The position numbers and the translations under genes were made by a program. From assembly GCA_900318085.1 (NCBI GenBank), contig ONJF01000009.1:62001-126000 (forward strand): a stretch of DNA of 64,000 nucleotides, written 5' to 3'. Positions within the stretch are counted from its first letter, which is position 1. Each line of letters starts with the position of its first letter. The notes under the pieces are model-generated. The model was not told the origin of the DNA. It saw nothing but the letters and a program-made list of their open reading frames with translations, and did no database searches. Positions 7,902 through 15,700 of this stretch are shown here, piece by piece. Source of the stretch: an uncultured Bacteroidales bacterium (lineage in GTDB: Bacteria; Bacteroidota; Bacteroidia; Bacteroidales; F082).

Positions 7902-8471
7902 TCACAAAGCGTCAATGACGGTGCAGAGGTTCTCGAAGATTTGCGGGATCTCGCCAACACCGTTCACCGGATGCAGGTTGCCCTTGCCTTCGTAGAAGTC
8001 GAGCACGGGGTGCGTCTTCTCGTTGTATTCCACAAAACGTTTCTTGATGGATTCGATGTTGTCGTCGGCGCGACCGCTAGTCTTGCCGCGCTCCAACATG
8101 CGCTCGATGAGAAGCTCCTCGGGCACTTCGAGACTCAACACGCCAGTCAGCGACATTTCGTATTTTTCCATCATTTCGTCCAGGATCTCGGCTTGGCGCA
8201 CCGTGCGCGGATAGCCGTCGAAGAGGAAACCGGCCGAGTCCATGTTCTCGGAGAGTTTCTTCTCGATGATCTGGGCCACGATCTCGTCGGAGACGAGGTT
8301 GCCTTGGCTGATGATTTCCTTCACTTGCAAGCCCAACTCGCTCTCGGCGGCGATTTCCTCGCGGAGGATTTCACCGGTGGAGATGTAGGTCAGGTTATAT
8401 TTCTCGCGCAGGAACTGCGATTGCGTTCCTTTGCCTGCCCCGGGAGGGCCAAAAAGTACGATGTTTAGCAT
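7902..8471 (-). CDS. adk: Adenylate kinase
   Basis: Cytosolic enzyme that interconverts ATP + AMP and 2 ADP. The 189 residues begin MLNIVLFGPPGAGKGT, with the P-loop at 8-16, followed by TGEILREEI and FDGYPRT (84-90) of the AMP site and the arginine-bearing ERGKTSGRADD lid. The lid is the short form without zinc cysteines, as in Bacteroidetes and eukaryotic cytosolic enzymes. It lies downstream of hpt in the same direction, 129 bases apart, with a palindromic element between, so co-transcription as a purine salvage pair is possible. Confidence 0.96.
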   Translation of the reverse strand: MLNIVLFGPPGAGKGTQSQFLREKYNLTYISTGEILREEIAAESELGLQVKEIISQGNLVSDEIVAQIIEKKLSENMDSAGFLFDGYPRTVRQAEILDEMMEKYEMSLTGVLSLEVPEELLIERMLERGKTSGRADDNIESIKKRFVEYNEKTHPVLDFYEGKGNLHPVNGVGEIPQIFENLCTVIDAL

Positions 8472-8500
8472 ATTGTTGTTTGTTTTTGTTGGCTATTGAC

Positions 8501-8599
8501 TACTGGCTATTGGCAGCTTCGCCTTCGGGCCTCATTGCGGGCGAAGACCCGCAATCTCTTACAAAGACGGGGCTGCCAGAGGCCAGAAGCCAGAGGCCG
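8501..8599. repeat. Composite palindrome between hpt and adk
   Basis: Outer arms (GGCTATTGGCAGC ... GCTGCCAGAGGCCAGAAGCC) enclose an inner hairpin CATTGCGGGCGAAGACCCGCAATCTC. The same plan recurs at 58361-58476, with similar GGCTACTGGCTA / AGCCAGAAGCC arms and an inner GCGGACTTGATCCGC hairpin. Confidence 0.65.
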
Positions 8600-8600
8600 T

Positions 8601-9137
8601 TTATTCGATGATTTTATAAATATCCGGTAGATTGCGTCCTTGTTGGTCATAATCCAAACCATAGCCAACGATAAACTCGTTGCCGATCTCCATTCCTTTG
8701 TAGTCGATGGGGTAGGTGTATTTGAAGTTGTCTGGCTTGAAGAAAAGCGTGGCGATGCGCACATCGGAGGCCTTTAGGTCACGAAGTTTTTGGGTGGTGT
8801 AGCGCAAGGTGTGGCCCGTGTCGACGATGTCTTCCACGATAACCACATGGCGGCCGTTCAGTGGATGGTCCAAGCCGATGAGCTCGCGTACGACGCTGGT
8901 GGTCTCGGTGCCCGCATACGACGACAACTTGACGAAGCTAATCTCGCAGGGGATGGTGATGCGCTTGAACAGCTCTGACGCGAACATGAAGGCACCATTG
9001 AGAACCACGAGAAACAACGGATTCATGCCTTCCATGTCGTGGTTGATCTGGTTGGCCACATTTTGGATGCTGCTCTCGATTTTTTCTTGGGGGATATACA
9101 GCCCAAATTCCTTGTCAATAACTTTTACCGTTTTCAT
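8601..9137 (-). CDS. hpt: Hypoxanthine phosphoribosyltransferase
   Basis: Purine salvage enzyme joining hypoxanthine or guanine to PRPP. The PRPP-binding signature VVIVEDIVDTGHTL (about residues 98-111 from the ATG at 9137) and the upstream KLSSYAG loop are intact, and the 178-residue length is standard. The slightly longer frame to 9143 would start with TTG, so the ATG at 9137 is preferred. A TATATTTG box on the minus strand near 9181 lies about 44 bases upstream. The gene is divergent from purE, so salvage and de novo purine genes share one regulatory region. Confidence 0.95.
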   Translation of the reverse strand: MKTVKVIDKEFGLYIPQEKIESSIQNVANQINHDMEGMNPLFLVVLNGAFMFASELFKRITIPCEISFVKLSSYAGTETTSVVRELIGLDHPLNGRHVVIVEDIVDTGHTLRYTTQKLRDLKASDVRIATLFFKPDNFKYTYPIDYKGMEIGNEFIVGYGLDYDQQGRNLPDIYKIIE

Positions 9138-9180
9138 TTTCAAAGGATTGTCTTTTTCTTTCCCGATTGTTTAGAGGTTA

Positions 9181-9188
9181 CAAATATA
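9181..9188 (-). promoter_or_regulatory. -7 promoter box for hpt
   Basis: Minus-strand TATATTTG matches TAnnTTTG and faces hpt. Confidence 0.5.
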
Positions 9189-9228
9189 CAAAATGCTTCC
9201 ATTGGGTCAACCGCATGGGGAAAAAAAC

Positions 9229-9237
9229 TATTTTTGC
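9229..9237 (+). promoter_or_regulatory. -7 promoter box for purE
   Basis: TATTTTTGC, an exact match to TAnnTTTGC. Initiation a few bases downstream would give purE an unusually long leader of about 155-160 bases, containing the stem structures at 9253-9374. Confidence 0.6.
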
Positions 9238-9252
9238 AGGAGTTAATGATCA

Positions 9253-9374
9253 CAAAACTAACAAAACATGTCAAAACTTCAAAGAGAAACGAGGGCGGCT
9301 ACACAACCGTGTTGCCGCCAGAAAGCAGGCCAGTTGGCTGCTTTCCCAAATCCGCATGGGTTTTGTTAGTTTTG
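9253..9374 (+). promoter_or_regulatory. Structured purE leader: predicted three-way junction
   Basis: A perfect 15-bp closing stem pairs 9253-9267 (CAAAACTAACAAAAC) with 9360-9374. Inside are two hairpins. GGCGGC-T-ACAC/GTGT-T-GCCGCC (9294-9319) has an AACC loop. GAAAGCAG/CTGCTTTC (9321-9345) follows directly. The whole element lies between a good promoter box and the purE ATG. This could be a cis-acting RNA controlling purE, or a mobile palindrome that landed in the leader. It does not match the known purine riboswitch core as far as I can judge. Confidence 0.5.
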
Positions 9375-9401
9375 GAGGTTTTGTGACAAAAGTTGACAGT
9401 T

Positions 9402-9908
9402 ATGAGCCCAATTGTAAGCATCATCATGGGAAGCACCAGCGATCTTCCCGTTCTCGAAAAAGCCGCGCAGTTCTTCGACGAGATGGAAATCCCGTTCGAG
9501 ATGAACGCCCTTAGCGCGCATCGCACCCCGCAAGAGGTTGAAACCTTCGCCCGCGAAGCCCAAGGCCGTGGCATCAAAGTCATCATCGCTGCCGCTGGCA
9601 TGGCTGCCGCCTTGCCGGGCGTGATTGCCGCCAACACCACCTTGCCTGTCATCGGCGTTCCCGTGAAAGGTATGCTCGATGGCCTCGACGCCATGCTGTC
9701 CATCATCCAGATGCCTCCCGGCATTCCTGTGGCTACGGTGGGCGTGAATGGAGCCCTTAATGCGGCTATCCTCGCCGCCGAAATGTTGGCCTTAGGCAAT
9801 GCTGAAATAGCTGCCAAGGTGGCAAACTACAAGGAAAACCTGAAGAATAAGATCACGAAGGCTAATGCCGAGCTTAAGGAAGTGCAGTACAAGTTCAAGA
9901 CGAACTGA
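9402..9908 (+). CDS. purE: N5-carboxyaminoimidazole ribonucleotide mutase
   Basis: Class I PurE of de novo purine synthesis, rearranging N5-CAIR to CAIR in the cytosol. From the ATG at 9402 the 168-residue protein begins MSPIVSIIMGSTSDLP (phosphate-binding GSTSD at 10-14). SAHRTP carries the catalytic His40, and GVNGALNAAILAAEML follows. An upstream in-frame TTG at 9393 would add three residues and is less likely. No purK or other pur gene is adjacent. The gene has its own promoter and a structured leader (9253-9374). Confidence 0.95.
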   Translation: MSPIVSIIMGSTSDLPVLEKAAQFFDEMEIPFEMNALSAHRTPQEVETFAREAQGRGIKVIIAAAGMAAALPGVIAANTTLPVIGVPVKGMLDGLDAMLSIIQMPPGIPVATVGVNGALNAAILAAEMLALGNAEIAAKVANYKENLKNKITKANAELKEVQYKFKTN

Positions 9909-9922
9909 TTGGGTTGAAATAA

Positions 9923-9950
9923 GTAGAGACGTTGCGCGCAACGTCTCTAC
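9923..9950. repeat. 28-bp perfect palindrome downstream of purE
   Basis: GTAGAGACG ... CGTCTCTAC with inner TTGCGCGCAA, fully self-complementary. Same outer arms and same length as the copy inside malQ at 3262-3289. It could also serve as a purE terminator stem, although no T-run follows. Confidence 0.85.
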
Positions 9951-9972
9951 AAATCAACTAAAACCAATCATT

Positions 9973-10011
9973 ATGAAAAAAGCACTTACTTTTTGTTCTT
10001 TCTGTGTTTAG
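9973..10011 (+). pseudogene. Possible signal-peptide stub of a lost gene
   Basis: ATG at 9973 begins MKKALTFCSFCV and stops at TAG 10009-10011. It looks like the first codons of an exported protein whose body has been lost. The evidence is only the signal-peptide-like start, so this is tentative. Confidence 0.25.
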
Positions 10012-10470
10012 ACCCCGGTGGGATATGAGCTAGCATTGTGACATTGCGCATTTAGCATTGTGTTTTGTCGTTCAACGCTCTCGGGCTAGGCGCCGTCGTC
10101 GAAGCGGAGGGGTTGTCGGTCTTTCACGGGGTTGGAAGCAAAGAGTGAAGGGGTGTCTCGTGGTCTTGTTTCATGTCGTTCGTTTTTGGGTGAGCAATTT
10201 GGTAATTGTGTTTCATGTTGTCAGTTTTCAGCCTAGTCCCCTAAGGAATGTTATTTGCTTAAAGTTTAAATATTCCGTTTTAAACCAATTTTTGGTTGTT
10301 TTACATTGCAAATATACAACCTCAAGATGTTTTGTCAAGCTTTTTTTTCAATTATTTTTCATTAGGAGGAATAACCTCTTGTGTCACAGAGGAATAAAAA
10401 ATGCTCTTTTTTGGTTTTAAAACAATTTAATTGATAAAATGGTTGTTTTAAACCAAATAATTCCGTTTAA
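10012..10470. other. Gene-poor stretch before the RAYT repeat array
   Basis: No convincing gene on either strand. It contains a GC-rich block (about 10065-10180) and an AT-rich block (10250-10470). A minus-strand TATATTTGC box lies at 10308-10316 and points away from the array, with only a 30-codon frame (about 10116-10205) downstream. AAACCAATTTTTGGTT forms a small hairpin near 10280. A non-coding RNA or a decayed gene is possible. Confidence 0.4.
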
Positions 10471-10473
10471 AAG

Positions 10474-10757
10474 AAAACCCCTACGGGGTACTTTTAATGC
10501 GTTGGCGTTTGTCGGTTATGAAAAGGCAACCCCTACGGGGTAGCTTTTAATGTGTTGGTGCTTGTCGGTTATGAAAAGGCAACCCCTACGGGGTAGCTTT
10601 TAATGTGTTGGTGCTTGTCGGTTATGAAAAGGGAACCCCTATGGGTAACTTATAAAACGTTGGTGTTTGTCAGTTGTATAGGTTTGCCCCGTAGGGGCTA
10701 TCTTTTAATTGAAACACCTTACTTTTCGACATTAACTTACCCCGTAGGGGTTTTCTT
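10474..10757. repeat. REP-like array left of the first RAYT gene
   Basis: Four direct units of 52-53 bases begin near 10476, 10528, 10581 and 10634. Each opens with a small palindrome (AACCCCTACGGGGTA) followed by a tail TTTTAATGTGTTGGTG...TCGGTTATGAAAAGG. The fourth copy is degraded. Two more palindromes, GCCCCGTAGGGGC near 10686 and CCCCGTAGGGG near 10740, are in the opposite orientation, just before the transposase stop. Confidence 0.85.
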
Positions 10758-10766
10758 TCTTATGTG

Positions 10767-11228
10767 TTATTCCATCTCGTGGAACACATACTTTTCGTCA
10801 TATTCGATACCAAATAATTTCAAGAAAGATATGTATTCGTCTTTAAATGTACGCTTTGCGTGATGGACTTCTTGGTTTTGGATGTATTTTACAACACTAT
10901 CCACTTGAGATTTGCCGTACGAAAAAGCCCCGAAACCTTCTTGCCACGCAAATTGGCATCTGACAAATTGCTTCTCTTTTATCCACAATGATGATGCTCT
11001 TTTGATTTCCAACACCAGTTCTGATATGGCTTGTTTTGGGGAAAGGCTCACCAAAATGTGGATGTGATCGCTCATTCCTCCTATCGCATAAACTTTGTGC
11101 TTTCTGTTTTCAATCAGGCCAATCATGTATTGGTATAGCTCTTGTCGCCAGGATTTGTCGATGACGGCATCGCGATATTTTACAGCGAACACCAAATGGA
11201 TGTATATCTGATTGTATGTGTTTGCCAT
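10767..11228 (-). CDS. IS200-like / REP-associated tyrosine transposase (Y1_Tnp)
   Basis: Small HUH single-strand transposase of 153 residues. It shows the metal-binding HUH motif in SDHIHILVSL (about residue 55) and the catalytic tyrosine in VVKYIQNQEVHH near the C terminus, matching the TnpA fold of IS200/IS605 elements and RAYTs. There is no TnpB partner. It is bracketed on both sides by 52-53 bp units carrying the same ACCCCTACGGGG palindrome (10474-10757 and 11287-11410), the layout expected for a RAYT that mobilises or maintains cognate REP sequences. The open frame and intact motifs suggest it is functional. Confidence 0.85.
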   Translation of the reverse strand: MANTYNQIYIHLVFAVKYRDAVIDKSWRQELYQYMIGLIENRKHKVYAIGGMSDHIHILVSLSPKQAISELVLEIKRASSLWIKEKQFVRCQFAWQEGFGAFSYGKSQVDSVVKYIQNQEVHHAKRTFKDEYISFLKLFGIEYDEKYVFHEME

Positions 11229-11286
11229 CTTTAATAGAACTCCCTAAAGGATAGTTGATTCGTTTATATTTCTTTAGTTATGAAAA

Positions 11287-11410
11287 GAAAACCCCTACAG
11301 GGTAGTTTTTATTGTGTTGATGTTTGCCGGTTATGAAAAGAAAACCCCTACGGGGTAGCTTTTAATGCGTAGGGCTTGTCGGTTATGAAAAGATAACCCC
11401 TACGGGGTAT
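11287..11410. repeat. REP-like array right of the first RAYT gene
   Basis: Three direct units of the same family as 10474-10757 begin near 11289, 11343 and 11395, in the same orientation as the left direct units. The last unit runs into the M16 peptidase gene and supplies its stop codon. Confidence 0.85.
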
Positions 11411-12641
11411 CTCCTAGAAAAACAATCTGGCTCAATTGCCTCTTGTCAAACACTTGATTGGCGATCTCGAGAATGTCATCAGCCGTCACCGCCTCCACAT
11501 TGCGGATGATGTCGTCCATGTATTCGATGGGCTCACCCATGAGTAGGGAACGGGTGGCACTCAAAAGTTCATTCATACCGCTCTCGTAGCTCAAGGCGAC
11601 TTGACCGATGAGTTGCTGTTTGGCGTGATGCAACTGCAAAGTGCCTAACCTCTGTTGACATAGTTTGTCCAACTCCTTGTGGACCAACTCGATGGCGCGC
11701 TCCAAAGAATCGGGGTCGACACCCATGTAGACATTGATGAGGCCGACATCGCTATAAGCGGTATATTGCGACTCGATGCTGTAGGCAAAACCATATTTCT
11801 CACGGATGTTCAAGCCAAGGCGTGAACTCATGGCTGGACCACCTAATATGTTGTTGAGCATGACGATGGGCATCCTCATGGGACTGCTGAATTCGGGCGC
11901 CAGACCGCCAATGATGCAGTGACTCAAGTGGTTGTTGCGTTTGTCGCATCTGTTTTCTGGCTTGTAGCCCGTGAAGTTCACCCTTTTTTTATTAATAAGG
12001 TGCGCTGGCTGGCTTCCAAAATAGGCCATGGCCATCTTCTCGAACTCCTTGAAGCTGATGTCGCCGATGCTGGCCAAAATCATTTGGTCGGTGCTGTAGT
12101 TGTGCGCCATGAAGGCGAGGATGTCCTCGCGATGGAAGCCTTTTACTAATTCGGTGGTACCCAAGATGTTGCGTGCCAATGGATGCCCGTTGAAGACCAT
12201 CTCTTCAAACAGGTCATAAATCTCGTCAGAGGGTGAGTCCAAATAGGAGTTGATTTCATCCAAGATGACTTCTTTCTCCTTGGCCAGCTCGTTTTCTGGG
12301 AAAGTGGAGTGGAAGGCGATGTCGGCGAAGAGGTCGAGGCTGCGCTTGTAGTGCTGCTTGAGGAAGGTAGCCTGGATGCATGTCTCCTCCTTGGTGGTGA
12401 AAGCGTTGAGGTCGCCGCCTACATTGTCGAGGCAGCTCAAGATATGGTAGGCCTTGCGGTTTTGCGTGCCTTTAAAGATGGTGTGCTCCACGAAATGGGC
12501 AAGGCCATTCTCGTGGGCCAATTCATCGCGAGTGCCGGTCTCCACCATGAGCACCAAATGGGCTATCTCGCCTGGCTTCTCCTTATGTATCAGTCTGATG
12601 CCATTGGGGAGGACGGATTCTGTGTATTTGTTTTCCAACAT
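11400..12641 (-). CDS. M16 family zinc metallopeptidase
   Basis: Pitrilysin/processing-peptidase-like protein of 413 residues. The inverted zinc motif is HFVEH (His49, Glu52, His53), and the third ligand Glu129 lies in KEVILDEINSYLDSP, exactly 76 residues after the motif. The C-terminal half includes the substrate-binding R/Y region (SSRLGLNIREKYGFAYSIES). It is a full-length single M16 unit and likely forms homodimers. It is probably cytosolic or periplasmic; no signal peptide is visible. The last codons, ACC CCG TAG, lie in the REP-like repeat, so the natural C terminus was probably replaced or trimmed by it. Divergent promoters separate it from the S8 protease. Confidence 0.92.
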   Translation of the reverse strand: MLENKYTESVLPNGIRLIHKEKPGEIAHLVLMVETGTRDELAHENGLAHFVEHTIFKGTQNRKAYHILSCLDNVGGDLNAFTTKEETCIQATFLKQHYKRSLDLFADIAFHSTFPENELAKEKEVILDEINSYLDSPSDEIYDLFEEMVFNGHPLARNILGTTELVKGFHREDILAFMAHNYSTDQMILASIGDISFKEFEKMAMAYFGSQPAHLINKKRVNFTGYKPENRCDKRNNHLSHCIIGGLAPEFSSPMRMPIVMLNNILGGPAMSSRLGLNIREKYGFAYSIESQYTAYSDVGLINVYMGVDPDSLERAIELVHKELDKLCQQRLGTLQLHHAKQQLIGQVALSYESGMNELLSATRSLLMGEPIEYMDDIIRNVEAVTADDILEIANQVFDKRQLSQIVFLGDTP

Positions 12642-12658
12642 GGGTTAAAAATCGGGCT

Positions 12659-12667
12659 GCAAAGATA
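12659..12667 (-). promoter_or_regulatory. -7 promoter box for the M16 peptidase
   Basis: Minus-strand TATCTTTGC, an exact consensus match, 18 bases upstream of the ATG at 12641. Confidence 0.65.
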
Positions 12668-12687
12668 CGACAAATCGAAAACATTCT

Positions 12688-12696
12688 TACATTTGC
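12688..12696 (+). promoter_or_regulatory. -7 promoter box for the S8 protease
   Basis: TACATTTGC matches TAnnTTTGC, 28 bases before the ATG at 12724. Confidence 0.65.
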
Positions 12697-12723
12697 ATCT
12701 TTATTATCGTAATACTATCCACT

Positions 12724-15700
12724 ATGAGAAAACTATTATTCCTTTTATTGACGGCGATGCTGTGCATGAATGGCTTCGCCCAGAGTGTCATCGACCCGTT
12801 TCTGGGGGAAGAGATGACACGCCGTAGCGACGATGAGAAGATCAACATCATCGTCATCATGAAGGCACAATACGACCGCGCCCAACTGAACCGTCGCGCC
12901 GACTGGTTCACGACGCGTGCGGAACGGCGTGAGTTTGTGGTGAACGAACTGAAGGAGTTCGCCAATGCCACCCAGTACGACCTGCGCCATACGCTCGCCG
13001 AGATGGAACGCGTGGGCATGGTCACCTCGCCGCGTATCCTCTGGATGGCCAATGCCATGGGCCTCTCGGCAAATAAAGCCGCCATCAATGACCTTGCGCG
13101 ACGCAATGACATCCAGATCATTGGTTATGATATAGAGCGCAATTGGATCCCCGATGGGGAAGTGGCCGCTCCTGCCTCTGCCACGCGCGAAATCACTCCT
13201 AATGTCACCCAAGTGAATGCCGACGATGTGTGGGCCTTGGGTTATACAGGTGAAGGCGTGGTGGTGGCCGTCATCGACACCGGCGTCAACTACAACCACT
13301 TGGATGTGGCGGATCACCTCTGGGATGGTGGAACCGAGTTCCCGCATCATGGCTATGATGTCTATAATAACGACAATGACCCCATGGACGATATGGGCCA
13401 TGGCTCACATTGTGCAGGCACGGTGTGTGGCGATGGCTCGGCAGGCTCGCAGACAGGTATGGCTCCCAATGCCACGCTGATGTGCGTCAAGTGCTTGAAC
13501 TCCCAAGGCGGTGGCGGCGCGACGCCAATCGCTGCAGGCATCCAATGGGCAGTGGAACACGGCTGCGATATGTTCAGCATGTCGCTTGGCATCGCCAATT
13601 CTACGATTGCCGAGCGTACGCTGCTGCGCCATATGTGTGTCGCAGCCTTGGATGCGGGTGTGGTGGCTGCCATCGCCGCTGGCAATGAGGGCAACCAGAT
13701 GTGGCAAGCACCTATTCCCAACAATGTGCGCGTCCCTGGAAGCTGCCCGCCTCCCTATATGGATGAGGTGCAGGGCGAGAACCCTGGCGACCTGACCTGC
13801 TCGGTGTGCATCGGCGCCGTCAACTACAACGATGCTGCTGCCAACTTTACTTCGCGCGGCCCTGTCACTTGGACCAACACCGAGTTTGGCGACTACCCCT
13901 ATGATCCGGGCATCGGCCTCATCCGTCCCGATGTGTGCGCCCCTGGTGTCGACATCAAGTCGCTGAACTATCAAACCAACACGGGCTATACTTCGATGAG
14001 TGGCACCTCAATGGCCACGCCGTGTGCGGCTGGTTGCATGGCGCTCATGTTGAGCAAAGACCCCAATCTGATGCCCGCCGATGTGTGCCGCATCCTTGAG
14101 GAGACTGCCGTTCGTTTGGCTGAAGGCAAGAGCAACATATACGGCTTCGGCCGTATCGATGTGCTTGCCGCTGTGGAAGCCATCCAACTGGGTGCTATCA
14201 AGTATAACACTTATGCCATCAACGACCCGCAAGGCAATAACAACCACAAGCTCAACCCGGGCGAGTCGGTCACGATGGACCTGACCTTGGACAATATCAC
14301 CGACCAACCCGTGAACAATGTGAGTGTGGTCTTGAGCACCGAAAACGAACATGTCACCATCACCGACAATACCGTCGACTTCCCCAGCTTTGCCGCCAAT
14401 GAGACGCTCACCGTTGCCGATGCCTTTGCGTTCTCTATTGATGACCAATTGCTTGCCAACGAAAGGATTCGTTTTAGCATCGAGATTTCTGTCGAAGGAG
14501 AGGTGACTGCCCACTTCAATTTCAATGTGGATGTCTATGACTATCTGCTGCAATATGGTGCCACCGTCGTCTTAAATGACGATAACGCCAACGGCCTCAT
14601 CAATCCTGGCGAGACTGCCGACCTTCGCATCTTGGTCGATAATGTGGGTAATGAGTTGGCGCAGATGGTGGTGGGAACCTTGTCGACGGATTATGAATTC
14701 GTCACGCTCAACGAGACAGAAAAGCCTTACAGCACCATCGGTGCCAACATGATGGCCTACGCTGACTATAATGTCACCCTCGATGCCGCTGCCCCCGAGG
14801 ACTTCGTGATTCCTTTCACTCTTGACCTTGTGGATGCTTTTGGCCGCCATACCGTATTGACCTTCAACTACAGGAATGCCTGTAACATCATCTTCTCGTT
14901 GGTCGACTCTTATGGCGACGGCTGGCAGGGCAACTATCTCACCGTGGTTTATTCCGATGGCACGCCCACCGAGCAGATGACCGTCAATAATGGCAGCACA
15001 GCCACCTATATCCGTGAAGTGGCTTCGGGCTCCACCATCTCGCTGACTTGGCATAACGGCCAATGGACTTCAGAGTGCAGTTTCGAGATTACTTACGAAG
15101 ACGGCACAGTCATCTACCAAAATGCAGGTGGATTCAATGGCACCCAGACCTTTACCATCAACTGTGGTGGTGGCGGCGGTACGCCTGAATTCTGTGATCC
15201 TGTGCGTAATCTGGCTTACGAACAGGTAGGACATGATATTGTTCTCACTTGGGAGGCTCCAGAGACGGGTTTCCCCACAGGCTATGAGGTCTATCGTGAG
15301 ACGGTTTTGCTCACTACTACTACCGAGTTGGCATACACCGATGCTGATTTGGATGATGGCCTTTACAACTATTGCGTCTATGCGGTATATGCCGATTGTC
15401 AGAGCGAATATGTGTGTGTCGAGGCGGAGGTGTTGATGTGTGGTCCTGTACAGCATCTCAACTATGCCTTGAGCGACGACTTGCTGCTCACCCTCACTTG
15501 GGAGGCACCCGAAGACCCGTCGGGATTGATAGAATACCAAGTCTATATGGATGATGAACTTGTGACGACAACCAACGAACTGACCTATGCCTTCACCATT
15601 ACCGAAGGCCAGCATGACGTGGCTGTGAATGCGGTCTTCGAAAGTTGTGAGAAAGATGTCCATATCCCGGTTTGCGTAGTGGGTGCGGTTCAGAATCTGG

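Noticed and set aside
9253..9374. Classic purine riboswitch in the purE leader
   Set aside because: Stem lengths and loops do not show the conserved junction and kissing-loop bases of that class; kept only as an unclassified structure.
10058..10420. 120-codon frame in the gap after purE
   Set aside because: Arg-run then hydrophobic low-complexity peptide without ribosome site or family; likely non-coding.
10474..11410. CRISPR-like array of 52-53 base direct repeats
   Set aside because: Units are repeated over their whole length with no unique spacers, contain a small palindrome, and no cas gene is near; RAYT/REP layout explains it better.
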